From: Cladocopium goreaui
Lineage: Eukaryota; Sar; Dinophyceae; Suessiales; Symbiodiniaceae
DNA length: 64,000 bases
Reading direction: 5' to 3'
Assembly (NCBI GenBank): GCA_947184155.2
Contig: CAMXCT020000502.1
Coordinates: forward strand, 1-64,000
Every line of letters begins with the position of its first letter. Position 1 is the first letter of the stretch. Below the pieces are notes generated by a model. It ran no database searches. It was not told the origin of the DNA and saw only the letters and a list, made by a program, of their open reading frames with translations. A program made the translations under genes and the position numbers. Shown here piece after piece: positions 34,295 to 44,075 of the stretch.

Positions 34295-37012
34295 TTACCA
34301 CAATGAGGAAACGTGCAAATATTGACGGATCGGCTTGGCAGCAGTAGCTAAATCGGACTCGGTAAAACCTGCAGTTCTGTACAAACGGTGCAATGCGGCA
34401 AAACCTCGCGTTCGTTCGTGTGCAGGGTGCGCACATTTGGCGACCAGAAATAGTCGTGAAACAAAACCCGAAAGTTGGACGGCCAGAGGTGATGCGGAGA
34501 ATGGCGCCATGACCTGGTTGAAGTCGCGCGGAGGGCTGTAGCGAAGGGCAAAGGGCTCGAACTCGATGCAAAAGCCCAAGAACTCCTGGTCCGGTTCCGT
34601 TTCCAAAATGATGGGGTGACCGTAGAACTCCGGGTGAAGGAAATTGGCGAAGCAGATTTCGTAGTCCCAGGAGGGATCCGACAAGCACAGTCTGTTGTCC
34701 ACATAGCGAAGGAGGCGAGCTGTAAGGTCCATGGTGCTGAGGGTGGTGCGGTAGGTTCGGTACCAGATTTCTTCAGAGAGTGCGACAACCATCATGCACA
34801 ATGCCGGACTCAGTGGGGAGCCCATGGGGGATCCACGGATTTGTTCAAAAACAGTAGTGCCAATGGAAAATTGGGTCATCTTCACAGACATAAGGATGAT
34901 GCGTTCAATGTCCCGAATGAAGATCTTCCTGGTCACATTGAGTGTACGGCACGTGCGGCCTTTGACTACATCGCCTGTGGTGTTGCCCGGAGTTGCCTTC
35001 ACGGAGATAATCTCGTCAGGGTCGGTACTCATGAGAGTCGAGAGGAACTGCAAGGTCAGTCGCCAGCTAGCGATGAAGCGGTCAGTGTCGATGCTTGTGA
35101 AAAAACCCGCAAGATCTTGGTTGTGTATTCGGGGAGTAGGGAGCGAATCAAAGTCGGTGTCCTTGAGGAGCTTGATGAGATCAAATACATCACCCCTTGC
35201 CAGGTTGTGGGGAAACGCTTGGGGTAGGAGGTTGTAGATCAGTTTGGCGGTGCAGTTCAACATGGGTCGGAAAGGTGCCGTGAAGAAGCTGACAATGGGT
35301 CGCCCAGCCTTAAACTGTTTCTTCCGTTTGGGGAGAACGTAGGCATTCGGTAGGTCTCGTCCAGCACCAAGTGCCCATGGGTATGCTTTGCCAAATTGAT
35401 GATTGATCTCGGCGATGGTCTTCTCGATGATGTCATTTGGGCTGTGCTCCAATTTTCGAAATACCAACGGGTCGGCGAAGGTGGTGGTGAGGCACTGGAA
35501 GTAGAGTACGGGGCAGTAGATTCGTAAGGATGTAGCTCGCTTGTCCTCGTTGTGGAAGACGGCTTCTGGAAAGAGACGTTTGAAGCGTCCGATGTCTTTG
35601 TGTGTGATGTGATTGTGGAGGGTGTTGTAGTGGGACTGAATAGAGCGATGCCAAAGCTCATCAATATGGGTCTTTTGTAATGAAGGGAGTGAGTTCCGGG
35701 TAGTCCACGTCCGCAGAGCAAGGCGAAGGGATGTCTGGATTTCTTTGGAAGGTGGGAAGATTTTGTTTTGAAGCGAACCCGTCGCAATGGATGTGTGTGG
35801 GCCGTCATCGAAATGTAGGTTGTCGCCGTCCAGGACCAAGTGGTGATCAGGATGGGGATCATGAAGAGCATGAGGTCGCAAGGCGTCACAGGCACACTTT
35901 GGGGTTTCGCCATCAGCCCATTTGGTAGCGGCTTCTTTGTGGTTGCACAAGCTGTCCATAACCGAGGGGAACTTTGTGAAGACAATCCCGGTGGAAGGAG
36001 TCTGCAATGTGGTGTTGTAGCATCGAGTTCGATGAACGTGGGAAACGAGCAGCTGTCGAAGGTCCCGGGTCCAGTTGGGGCCTAGTAACCAAGGTGCACG
36101 AAGAGGAACCGGTTTCCTGACTCGTTTGGCCTTCCAGAAGGTCAAGGCTCGGTCAATGGCGTACGACCTCTGAGGTTCGCCTAGGTTGTTGGCAAGACGT
36201 CGAATAAAATAGCATCCTTGGGCCCCAATTTCATTGGATCGGAGTTTCTTCTCCATGTGGAAGCGTCGGACGGAGTTACTGCCCAAATCCTGAATGATCT
36301 CCCAGAGTTGTACTCGTCGATGGAAAAGAGGACTATGAAGAGCATGTCGAACATGATGGGGTGTAGATCGCCAACGGAGTTTCCGCCACAGAGAAAATGC
36401 TCCAAATTGTCGGGAGTCGGAAAATTTGGTACGCGCTATGAGTCCCTTTCGGCAATTGAAAAACTGGTAAATGAACGGAGTGTTTAATCGAGGTTGCCAC
36501 AATTGAATTAAGGCTTGTTCCAAAGCCCAAAAGTTGGATTTATTGGTGTAGATCGGACAAACAAACCACATCCAGAAATTGTCGAATCTGCACCAAAACC
36601 GTAAGGCGACTTCGGCTAACACGAATTTGTTTTGTTGCACTTGCAGAAATTTCCGATAGCGAGAGTGTTCACGGTCCAAAACAAAAGAAGAAGTGGAACC
36701 CACATAAAACTTAGGTTGAAAGTTAGCAATGTGGCAAAAGCGAATATACACCGCCTGAGGGTGCTTGAAACATTGGAGGGCGACTGACAAGTCGTCCCAC
36801 GACCTGCAAAAGAAAATACTCTGCATCGGAGTGCCTTTGAGCAAGGCTTGGAGTTTCGGATTGGCTCGTGGATGTAATAACACATATTGGCCCATCAGTA
36901 CAGTTTGAAGCATCCGAAAAGCAAAAAAGACATCAACAGAAGGGGACAAAGTGAAGGGGGTCAATAGTGCAAGGACAAGAATACAGGAATGAGCCACGGC
37001 CAAAGTTCGCAT
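34295..37012 (-). CDS. Penelope-like reverse transcriptase with N-terminal GIY-YIG endonuclease
   Basis: 905 residues from the ATG at 37012 (the longer frame starts with TTG). A GIY-YIG nuclease lies near residues 88-180: VYI (88-90), FYVGST (102-107), catalytic-type Arg 114, His 116, Glu 165 (ALEQALI) and the LN pair at 176-177. A linker with a CxC motif (CAC, 373-375) and several His follows. The RT has RPIVS (571-575), motif A aspartate at about 633 (DLAGFFTSI), motif B GSPMGSPLSP (727-736), motif C YVDN (770-773) and a downstream LETEPDQEFLGF. Nuclease-CxC-RT is the permuted order of Chlamys/Naiad Penelope-like elements; canonical Penelope has the nuclease at the C-terminus. Motif C has Asn in place of the second Asp: either a lineage trait or a defect. 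A hydrophobic stretch at residues 3-26 is unexplained. Target-primed reverse transcription is inferred from the family. Confidence 0.85.
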   Translation of the reverse strand: MRTLAVAHSCILVLALLTPFTLSPSVDVFFAFRMLQTVLMGQYVLLHPRANPKLQALLKGTPMQSIFFCRSWDDLSVALQCFKHPQAVYIRFCHIANFQPKFYVGSTSSFVLDREHSRYRKFLQVQQNKFVLAEVALRFWCRFDNFWMWFVCPIYTNKSNFWALEQALIQLWQPRLNTPFIYQFFNCRKGLIARTKFSDSRQFGAFSLWRKLRWRSTPHHVRHALHSPLFHRRVQLWEIIQDLGSNSVRRFHMEKKLRSNEIGAQGCYFIRRLANNLGEPQRSYAIDRALTFWKAKRVRKPVPLRAPWLLGPNWTRDLRQLLVSHVHRTRCYNTTLQTPSTGIVFTKFPSVMDSLCNHKEAATKWADGETPKCACDALRPHALHDPHPDHHLVLDGDNLHFDDGPHTSIATGSLQNKIFPPSKEIQTSLRLALRTWTTRNSLPSLQKTHIDELWHRSIQSHYNTLHNHITHKDIGRFKRLFPEAVFHNEDKRATSLRIYCPVLYFQCLTTTFADPLVFRKLEHSPNDIIEKTIAEINHQFGKAYPWALGAGRDLPNAYVLPKRKKQFKAGRPIVSFFTAPFRPMLNCTAKLIYNLLPQAFPHNLARGDVFDLIKLLKDTDFDSLPTPRIHNQDLAGFFTSIDTDRFIASWRLTLQFLSTLMSTDPDEIISVKATPGNTTGDVVKGRTCRTLNVTRKIFIRDIERIILMSVKMTQFSIGTTVFEQIRGSPMGSPLSPALCMMVVALSEEIWYRTYRTTLSTMDLTARLLRYVDNRLCLSDPSWDYEICFANFLHPEFYGHPIILETEPDQEFLGFCIEFEPFALRYSPPRDFNQVMAPFSASPLAVQLSGFVSRLFLVAKCAHPAHERTRGFAALHRLYRTAGFTESDLATAAKPIRQYLHVSSLW

Positions 37013-37057
37013 AATATTGGCTGCTTTTGAGCCTGGTGATTTCAAAAACGTTGCTAG

Positions 37058-38362
37058 TCAGGAGTGCATCAATAACGCCACAGTCATGACCTTGAGGACG
37101 ACTTCATCCGTAGTGGCCCCTTTATGCTTGCAGGGATCAATGCCCATAGCCACGCTTGCGCGTTGGATGGTTTTGGAGGCATCATCGGGTTGGTTTTGCC
37201 ACAATTCATTGACCTTCTCCAGGTTCTTCTCCAGGATGTCTTGCTTGGGCTGTGGTAATTTCAGGTCTTTCAACCACTTTTTGTATTGGGTATCCGTCAA
37301 TGATGAGGGTTGATTGTCAACGAGCCAAGAGTTCACGGATCCCGGAGAAATAAGTAGAACCGAAGGGTCAAAGGTCGTAGAAGCTGCAGGTTGTCCTTGA
37401 AGTGCACGTCCAATCGGTGTCGTGGCTGGTGTAGACCCTTGAGGTGCCGTAGTCTGTGAAGTACTGGCGGCCGATTTTACCTTGGCCAGTTCAGCTTCCA
37501 GTTCAAGAATGCGTTGTTGGCTCGCCACGTCCGCGGAGGGTTGAGCTGGGAGCCAAGATTGGAGAAGTTGAGCGACGTCCTTGGCCATGTTTTGAGTGGC
37601 TTCCTTCTGATTGAGACATTGGCCTGCTGAGCAAGCTCGAAAGGTGGCAAGTTTGTCCAAATCCACATTGCGGGTGCGTAGTTGTGATGCCAATTCAGCC
37701 ACAAATACTGTAGTGCCTATGTTGTCAAAAGGGAGGACGAAGGTTTCTCTTCCGTATGCAACACGACGGAGCCAGGTGTTGTGTAAGCCCTGGTACAAGA
37801 ACTTCCAGAGTGGGACTTGTAAAGGATCCATACCTTCAATGTCTTTGTAGCTTGAAAACCTGCTCTGTCGGATTCTGGAGGGGAAATCCAAACCATTGAT
37901 CTTGTTGGAGTCGTGGAAGTCGACATCAGGTTTCCATTGCTCCACTGGTGGGATTTCAATTGGTCTGCATGTATACCCTTCGTTGACAGTGGAACTTGCT
38001 CCCGGGGATGACATAGGCCTCGGCGATCTCGGTGTAAAAGGATGACGTTGAGGTGCAAAGTTGGCATTGTTGGGAGGTGTCTGGGAACACGGAGGCGGTG
38101 TAGGTGGAAAAGGTGCCGTAGGTGGAGTCCATGGTGGGCGTGTTGGGAACGATGGAGATGTAGGTGGCGGAGGCGGTATTCCGGACGGGTTCCAGAAAGG
38201 TCGATGGGTCGCCATTGCATAGTGCATCGGGCCACGGAACGCAGGTACTGCTTGGTGCCATCCATGTTGATGACGGGGAGGTGTGCGAGAGCGATCCGGC
38301 TGGGAAGGAGGAATTCCGTTCACGTCAGGGCTGAACTGGGAGATCAGGTCCTGGGACGCCAT
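37058..38362 (-). CDS. Pro-rich protein with C-terminal helical domain, accessory ORF 3 of the island
   Basis: 435 residues from the ATG at 38362 (MASQDLISQ). The frame is open to an ATG at 38998, which would add 212 residues and overlap the end of the upstream gene; I prefer the shorter start, but a separate small domain in the extension (LVLDIRHITPDLVGELF) cannot be excluded. Layout: Pro/His-rich disordered N-terminus, a middle folded part (SRFSSYKDIEGMDPLQVPLW), a coiled-coil segment (QQRILELEAELAKVKSA) and a C-terminal SSLTDTQYKKWLKDLKLP ... EKVNELWQNQP helical region. It ends 46 bp before the RT start codon. A gag-like RNA-binding or structural role is a guess. Confidence 0.6.
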   Translation of the reverse strand: MASQDLISQFSPDVNGIPPSQPDRSRTPPRHQHGWHQAVPAFRGPMHYAMATHRPFWNPSGIPPPPPTSPSFPTRPPWTPPTAPFPPTPPPCSQTPPNNANFAPQRHPFTPRSPRPMSSPGASSTVNEGYTCRPIEIPPVEQWKPDVDFHDSNKINGLDFPSRIRQSRFSSYKDIEGMDPLQVPLWKFLYQGLHNTWLRRVAYGRETFVLPFDNIGTTVFVAELASQLRTRNVDLDKLATFRACSAGQCLNQKEATQNMAKDVAQLLQSWLPAQPSADVASQQRILELEAELAKVKSAASTSQTTAPQGSTPATTPIGRALQGQPAASTTFDPSVLLISPGSVNSWLVDNQPSSLTDTQYKKWLKDLKLPQPKQDILEKNLEKVNELWQNQPDDASKTIQRASVAMGIDPCKHKGATTDEVVLKVMTVALLMHS

Positions 38363-38711
38363 GATGTAGACGGGGCCACGAGATAATAGGTCAAAATAAG
38401 CTCGAACTGCCGACTGAAAGCTGCGGTGAAGTGTCAAGGTGAGACGAGGATGGTATGCGATTGAAACGGTGTGAAACATGATACGTGGTCCCAGTGTGTG
38501 AAACGTAAAGTGAAATACGAATCTGGCGCAAGGTTCAAATATCATGAGCATGCAGCAGTTCACAAACCTTTTGAGGGAAGAAGTGGCATCAATACCGAAT
38601 GTCGGGAGAAGCATTGTTACTCCAAAAAGATCGGGCAGGGCCACTAGGCTCACTGTATCGCTGTCGTAGAATAGTCGATACTTGTTCCGGTACTCCTCAG
38701 AGGTAAAGAGT

Positions 38712-40820
38712 TCACCAACGAGATCTGGAGTGATATGTCGAATGTCGAGAACGAGGTTGGCCTTCACGGTGCTGATCTCGAGAATGGCCTTCGTGATAGG
38801 AGGAACGGCGATCTCGACGACTGTAGGTTGAGTTGTCCCAAGAAGCATTGTCGTGCCAAGATCGGCGAGCATGATCTCGAGAGCCAGACGCGGTGGTCTC
38901 GTGGTGGCCAGTTGTGTCTCGAGAGTCGTCTGGAGGTGGCTCCGAAGGTTCTGGTGCGTCGGCAGGAGGGTCAGGTCGTACTGGACGTGCATGATCATCA
39001 GGAGGTTCCGTGGGTGGATTTGTCTCCGCTGCCTGGTGTGTGATCAAGCCCGGGAAAACCGAGTGAGTGGAGGCAACGTAGCATATGGATGCGGCGCTGG
39101 AGTTCATAGCCGTTGCATTGTCTTTGCCCTTGGCGATGCCCGCGAGGTTGCACAAGCGTTGAATTTGGTCATTTCCTCCAGCTAGGGCGCGGATGCATTT
39201 GGGTGAGCGACAAATGGCCAGTAGGCCAGATGGGTTTTGTCCTTTCCCTATGCGATAGAGCTGAGAGGTACAAATCTTGACAGCATAGCCTGGTAGGTTG
39301 TCGATGTCAGCGATCTCAGAGGACATACCGAAGAACCCGTAACATGGGTATTGAGTTGGCATGCCGGCTTCGTTTTTTGTCCAAGTTGCCGGGCGGATGC
39401 AGTCTTCCGCGAGAATTTTGGCAACTGATTCCCAACTCGTTTTGTGGTAGATCAGGTAGGTGCCCATGTGTTCGCCGTGATAGATCGGTTTCTTCCTCAA
39501 TCCAGTGGGGACCGTGATGGTCAGCAGGTTCTCTGGCTCGATGTAGAATGCTTGGGTTTGCCTCGCAAGCTCGATGTCCAGTAAGTTGGATTGTGCAAAG
39601 GCCCTGGCAATGTTCTTGACGGTGGCTTGGCTTGCTTTGATATAAATACGTTGGTTGTTGACGGTGCGATATGGTTGAGCCAACTGGTGGAACATCTCGT
39701 CAACGAATTGGTTGAAGAGCTGCAAGATGGCCGGGGTCAGTGATTGGCGTAGGGGCACTGTATGGTCGGGGTCAAGCTCAGTCAAGCAGCGGACCCTAAG
39801 GGGATCATTGGCTGCCTCAACCATTTCACTGAGGTCGATGTCATTCGTGTCGAATTTTGATATCGAAATTGCATCTGTCACCTCAGAATTTTCACTGTCA
39901 CCGTCAGGGACGCGGAAGGACACAGCGCCAAGTGGTGCTGAAGTGTGGGCTGGTGGGTTGGTAGTTGGTTCAGGTGGCGGTGGATCGGCAGGAGAGTTGG
40001 GTCGAGCAGTGTTGTGGTGGTAGTTGTCGGTGTAATGGCTGTCGTTCCATGTGCCCCAGGTGTCATCAGCGTCGGGAGTGGGGATGTAGGCCGGATTGGA
40101 TGGGTTTGCAGCTGGTCGAAGTACGACTTCACGGCCTCTGGATCGGTGACGTGGTGTCGTGGAACGTGGTCTTGGGTGAGATCGATGACGTCGAGGAACC
40201 ACGGGAGAGCGGCGTCTTGGCGGTGACCGTCGTCTGTATGGAGATGGGGTTCTGCGGTCCTTGGCGTGTTTCGTGGATGACCGATAACGAGGAAGAGGAG
40301 AACGAGGTCGAACTGCACGTTGGGGAGAATAGCGATGATGATGGGAATGTACAGAAGGTCGGTGGGAACGTGATCTTGGAGTCCTGGATCGTGGTCGGCG
40401 TGTTGGTGATGGTGGAGCATGTAGTTGGTGAGGAGGAGCGATGGCTGGAGCTTGGATGATGCGAGGGTCCGGAACGTCAGGTTCGGTGGGTCTGGCTTTC
40501 GGTGCAGGTGGAGGCATGGCGATAGGTGGTGGTGCTGTTGTGGGTAGTGGTGTCGGTGGAATAGGGTTCGGTGGAGGTCCATCGTGTTGGAGGAGTAGCT
40601 GACGTTGTTCTTGGGCTCGTTGAGAATCCATGATCAATCGTTGCTGAGCTTGAATAAGTCGAACCGATTCCGCAAGTTGCTGTGCAGTGGAGCCCAGCGC
40701 TGCAAGTTCAGGTGAAACGGATGAAGGCTTTCGGAGCTGACCGACGTGGTCTGTCCGTTTTCTTGTCAGAGCGAAGCCTGGGAGCCGCCTTAACTGCTGG
40801 GGCATGTGGTGGAGGTTCAT
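38712..40820 (-). CDS. RS/Pro-rich protein with possible ADP-ribosyltransferase-like domain
   Basis: 702 residues: Gln-rich helical start (ELAALGSTAQQLAESVR), Pro-rich 80-135, Arg/Ser-Pro-rich 140-230 (RRRSPPRRRSP), acidic linker, a folded domain at about 320-590 and an RS-type tail. In the domain, YLIYHKTSWESVAKIL (His 459) followed by YPCYGFFGMS (about 491-500) recalls the His-then-Tyr/Phe layout of the ADP-ribosyltransferase/KptA fold. The third catalytic residue is not obvious, so this is only a hypothesis. The upstream Pro-rich frame (40708-41292) overlaps it in another frame and probably belongs to the same protein. RS domains suggest RNA or splicing-factor contacts. Confidence 0.6.
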   Translation of the reverse strand: MNLHHMPQQLRRLPGFALTRKRTDHVGQLRKPSSVSPELAALGSTAQQLAESVRLIQAQQRLIMDSQRAQEQRQLLLQHDGPPPNPIPPTPLPTTAPPPIAMPPPAPKARPTEPDVPDPRIIQAPAIAPPHQLHAPPSPTRRPRSRTPRSRSHRPSVHSHHHRYSPQRAVRPRSPLPRYRSSTKHAKDRRTPSPYRRRSPPRRRSPVVPRRHRSHPRPRSTTPRHRSRGREVVLRPAANPSNPAYIPTPDADDTWGTWNDSHYTDNYHHNTARPNSPADPPPPEPTTNPPAHTSAPLGAVSFRVPDGDSENSEVTDAISISKFDTNDIDLSEMVEAANDPLRVRCLTELDPDHTVPLRQSLTPAILQLFNQFVDEMFHQLAQPYRTVNNQRIYIKASQATVKNIARAFAQSNLLDIELARQTQAFYIEPENLLTITVPTGLRKKPIYHGEHMGTYLIYHKTSWESVAKILAEDCIRPATWTKNEAGMPTQYPCYGFFGMSSEIADIDNLPGYAVKICTSQLYRIGKGQNPSGLLAICRSPKCIRALAGGNDQIQRLCNLAGIAKGKDNATAMNSSAASICYVASTHSVFPGLITHQAAETNPPTEPPDDHARPVRPDPPADAPEPSEPPPDDSRDTTGHHETTASGSRDHARRSWHDNASWDNSTYSRRDRRSSYHEGHSRDQHREGQPRSRHSTYHSRSRW

Positions 40821-41292
40821 CTAGAGGGACCATCGATGCGTCCGTCTGTAGTGGAGGTTGAATGTGGTGAGGTGGGTATGGAGAACTCGGCAAAGGTGTC
40901 GGTGGCGTAGTCGATGTAGGTGGTGTAGTCGATGTAGGTGATGGAGCCGGAGGAGAATGCCAAGTGGGTGGAGCGGTGGGTGCCGTAGGAGTCGGAAAAG
41001 TCGATGGAGCGGTGTGCACCAGAGTGGTTTCAGGGGCCAAAGGTGTGGGCATGGTGGGTACGAGTTGTGGGCCTGATACTGCATGAGGAGCCGAAGTCAA
41101 TGAGGTGAATGGCAACGATGCTGGGGCTGATGCAGACGGCATGAGCGAAGCTGAGGAAGACCATGTAGGATGCAATGGCGAGGGATGTCCAAATAGATGT
41201 GCGTTCTGCGATGATTGCTGCCACGTCGAAGATGGGTTCGTAGGCTGCGGTGGAGCAGGCCATGACGTCGGAGGAGTGGTCCACGGATACAT
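40708..41292 (-). CDS. Pro/Thr/Ser-rich protein, accessory ORF 1 of the island
   Basis: 194 residues from the ATG at 41292, almost wholly Pro, Ser, Thr and Ala with a basic end (RSDKKTDRPRRSAPK). It overlaps the next frame by 113 bp with a one-base offset, and the basic end plus the next frame's SSVSPELAALG region read like one continuous protein, so a single-base lesion or a recoding site near 40.75 kb is likely. Low complexity prevents family assignment. It is the first ORF of the minus row, facing the LINE across a roughly 690-bp gap. Confidence 0.5.
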   Translation of the reverse strand: MYPWTTPPTSWPAPPQPTNPSSTWQQSSQNAHLFGHPSPLHPTWSSSASLMPSASAPASLPFTSLTSAPHAVSGPQLVPTMPTPLAPETTLVHTAPSTFPTPTAPTAPPTWHSPPAPSPTSTTPPTSTTPPTPLPSSPYPPHHIQPPLQTDASMVPLDEPPPHAPAVKAAPRLRSDKKTDRPRRSAPKAFIRFT

Positions 41293-41978
41293 CGCTCACG
41301 AAGAATAATGAAAAATAATGAAAAGCGGCTCAATGATGGATCGCAACCTCCACGTGGGCGAGCCGCGGGCACTTACACTCGGCCGCATTTCAGAGCCTCA
41401 TTTTGATACTTGGTTGGGCAAATCACACGGTACTGGCACTGAGTGCGGTTTCTCACTTCATGACATGTGATAGTTGAATGCAGTGAATGAACAAAGCGAT
41501 GCGCGACGCGGTCTGCGGATTATTAAGACATAGGGAGCACGAGTGTATGCTAATCCCTCCCCGACGTTTTTTGAGTCGGGAGTCTCTTGTGACGTTGATG
41601 CTGTGGTAATTTTTAGGGTCTTGTTTTAGGTATAGGCAGGAGCGGAATTGATCCATCACGCCGTCTGGCCCAAACCTTGGGGCGGTTGGGTTTCGCTGTT
41701 CTGTACGGTGGAACTCTCCCTGGGGCGTACGGGCTAGATCGGAACGGGTGTTAACCGTGTGGTCGGCGGTTAATTACCTTGGGTTTTCTTACTCGGTTTT
41801 CCCTAGGTGGTTTCAGACCCAAAGGTACCGGCACTGGTACAATTTGGTGTGTTCGAGGGCTGATCTAGTGTACGCACGTGGAAAGGTTGGTACATTGTCC
41901 TAGGGCGGGGGATCCGTGTCGGGTTCGGGTTTTCTTTGCTCTCCATTCTCCTCTTGTGTGACCGTACGCACTGCCGGT
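41293..41978. promoter_or_regulatory. Divergent intergenic region between minus ORF row and plus LINE
   Basis: About 690 bp without a convincing gene, separating the start of the minus-strand row from the plus-strand LINE polymerase. It contains CCCTCCCCGACG/GAGTCGGGAG words able to pair (near 41555-41583) and GC-rich stretches. It may be the LINE 5' UTR plus the upstream region of the minus row; no promoter motif can be named. Confidence 0.35.
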
Positions 41979-44075
41979 ATGTTGTATCGACGGGAAAAAC
42001 TCAAAACTCTCACTGCCCTGTGGAAATGTCAACGTGCACTAAGGCAATGGCCGCACAAACATTCGGTTCGGTCACTAGGTCGAAAGGTGGTTCGGGTCCG
42101 TAAAAAGGTCGCAGCAGCTAAACAGCAACGCACCAGACATATTCGGGCCCGTTTTCATCAACGAACTAAAGAGCAGCGCGCATGGCAACGGCAATGGAGA
42201 TTGGCCACCTGGAATACGCGTGGGTTGGGTGCAGTTTCTGGATATATCAACCAAGAATTGAAAATCCAATGTTTTTTATCGCGTATGGTTGTTCAGCGTT
42301 GGGGGTTGGTCACTCTGACTGATCTGTCTTTCCGAGAGGACGGGGTACGAACGTATCGTTGTCGTGGTAGTACATGGTACCTAGTGGTTAGACAGAAAGT
42401 GGGATTTCTCATGTCAGAGGTATGGTGGAATTGGTGGCAGTCGGGTGGAGCTGTAGTCTATCAGAAATCTTATCGCATTGCAGCTCTTTCTTTTCCCCGT
42501 GTTGGTTGGCGTCGAGGGTTGTTTGTGGTCGGTGTTTATGCCCCTACGAGTTCGTCAGGCAAAGAGGAACGGAATACCTTGAGAAACGATTTAGACCTTG
42601 TGTTGGAGTTCACCCCTGCCACTAGTCTAACTGTTATTATGGGAGACTTTAACGCAGAAATGGGTAACAATGTAGATCATTCTATTGGTGGATGGGATGT
42701 GATGGGACGGTTTTCGGCCCCAAAGATTACTACACCGGGTCAAGAATGGCGAGATTGGTGCTCCAGACAGGGTTTTCGCAATGTGGCAAGCAGGTTTCAA
42801 TGTCGTAACCGCGTTTCCTGGGTACATCCACGATTTCTCTCCCACCACGAATTAGACCATGTGTTTGTTAAAGGCAGTGATGTTTGGCATTTGCAGCAGT
42901 GTCGATTTTTAGTGGAAGGGCCCAATGTGGAATTCCCGTGGTCCCCATATACAGATCACAACCCGGTCGAATTGATCCTCAAAATTGGCAAGCAATGGTG
43001 TCCCTCGATGTCTTTTGAAGCCCGAACCCAAACCCCGGACATCGCTCGTATGCGGGGCACTACCCCTGAAGCAACTGCGTTAAGACGGGAATGGATGGAC
43101 AAAGTTGAAACCAGATTGCAGAGTCTCATGGATCAACCGCATTGGGAAACCATATGCCAAATATATCGTGGGGTAGCATTGGAAGTGTGTGGTATTCTTA
43201 AGTTACATAAGGGGGCCCCCTGGTTGCGTTACCATGGAAATGTCATTAAGCAACTTGATCAAGCCATTCGCCAAGCACAAGAGGCTGATAGACAGGCTAG
43301 GCACACAGGAGATCCACAACGCATGCAACAATGTCGTAGACAACTCAACACAGCTCGGCGGGTCAAATTACAACAAATTCGAACGTGGGAAACCGAATGG
43401 TTGTCCCAAAAGGCGGAAGAGGCCAATCGGACTCTGGACACCCCGGCCGCCACAAATATTTTTCAACTTGTCAAGGAGCTCATCTCAGCAGTAGGTAAAG
43501 GGTCCAGAGATGGAGGCCAGGCCCATGCAGGTAGTCCGGCAGAGGTCGAAGCTTGGAAAGACCACTTTCAAGCCATTCAGCAAGGAATAGGTGAGGTTGA
43601 TGATAGTATTTGGCCTGACATTAGTCAACGCCCAATCGATACCAGTTTGGATGACCCCCCTTCATGGGAAGAGTTTCTTCGGGCCATTAAAGAAATGCGT
43701 TTAGGCAAAGCAGGCGGGGAAGACACCATGCTAGCGGAATACATCAAGTTTGGGGGCCCCCAACTCCGTAAGGAGGTGTACCGTATTGTACAGGAATGTT
43801 GGCAGTCGGCTACCACCGCACCACCTGGGAAGGAAGCAGAAAGTTGGCCTACTGAATGGAAGGTCGGCATTACTGTGCCCCTTTGGAAACGCAAACAACC
43901 AAGGTCTAGTAAACACAATTGGCGTGGTATCACCTTGTTGTCGGTTGGTAGCAAGTTGGTAGCTAGAATTTGTGCAGCACGCCTCCAGCGATGGAGTCAA
44001 CCATGGTTGAACTCGTGTCAGTTTGGTTTCAAAGCCGGATCAGGAGTGGACGATGTACACCAGGTTACCCGTATA
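41979..44075 (+). pseudogene. LINE-type polymerase, part 1: APE endonuclease and start of RT
   Basis: The ATG at 41979 starts MLYRREKLKTL; the frame is open to 44120. A Lys/Arg-rich N-terminus is followed by an apurinic-type endonuclease: WNTRGLG, GVYAPTSSSGKEER, MGDFNAEMGN, LDHVFVKG and TDHNPVEL. The position usually held by the catalytic Glu reads LTDLSF, so Asp may replace it. After a helical linker the RT begins (GKAGGEDTMLAEYI, WKVGITVPLWKRK, NWRGITLLSVGSK, FGFKAGSGVDDVHQV). Near 44070 the coding sense moves to another frame, so this copy is broken. Family: LINE/non-LTR retrotransposon of the APE class with RNase H. Confidence 0.85.
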
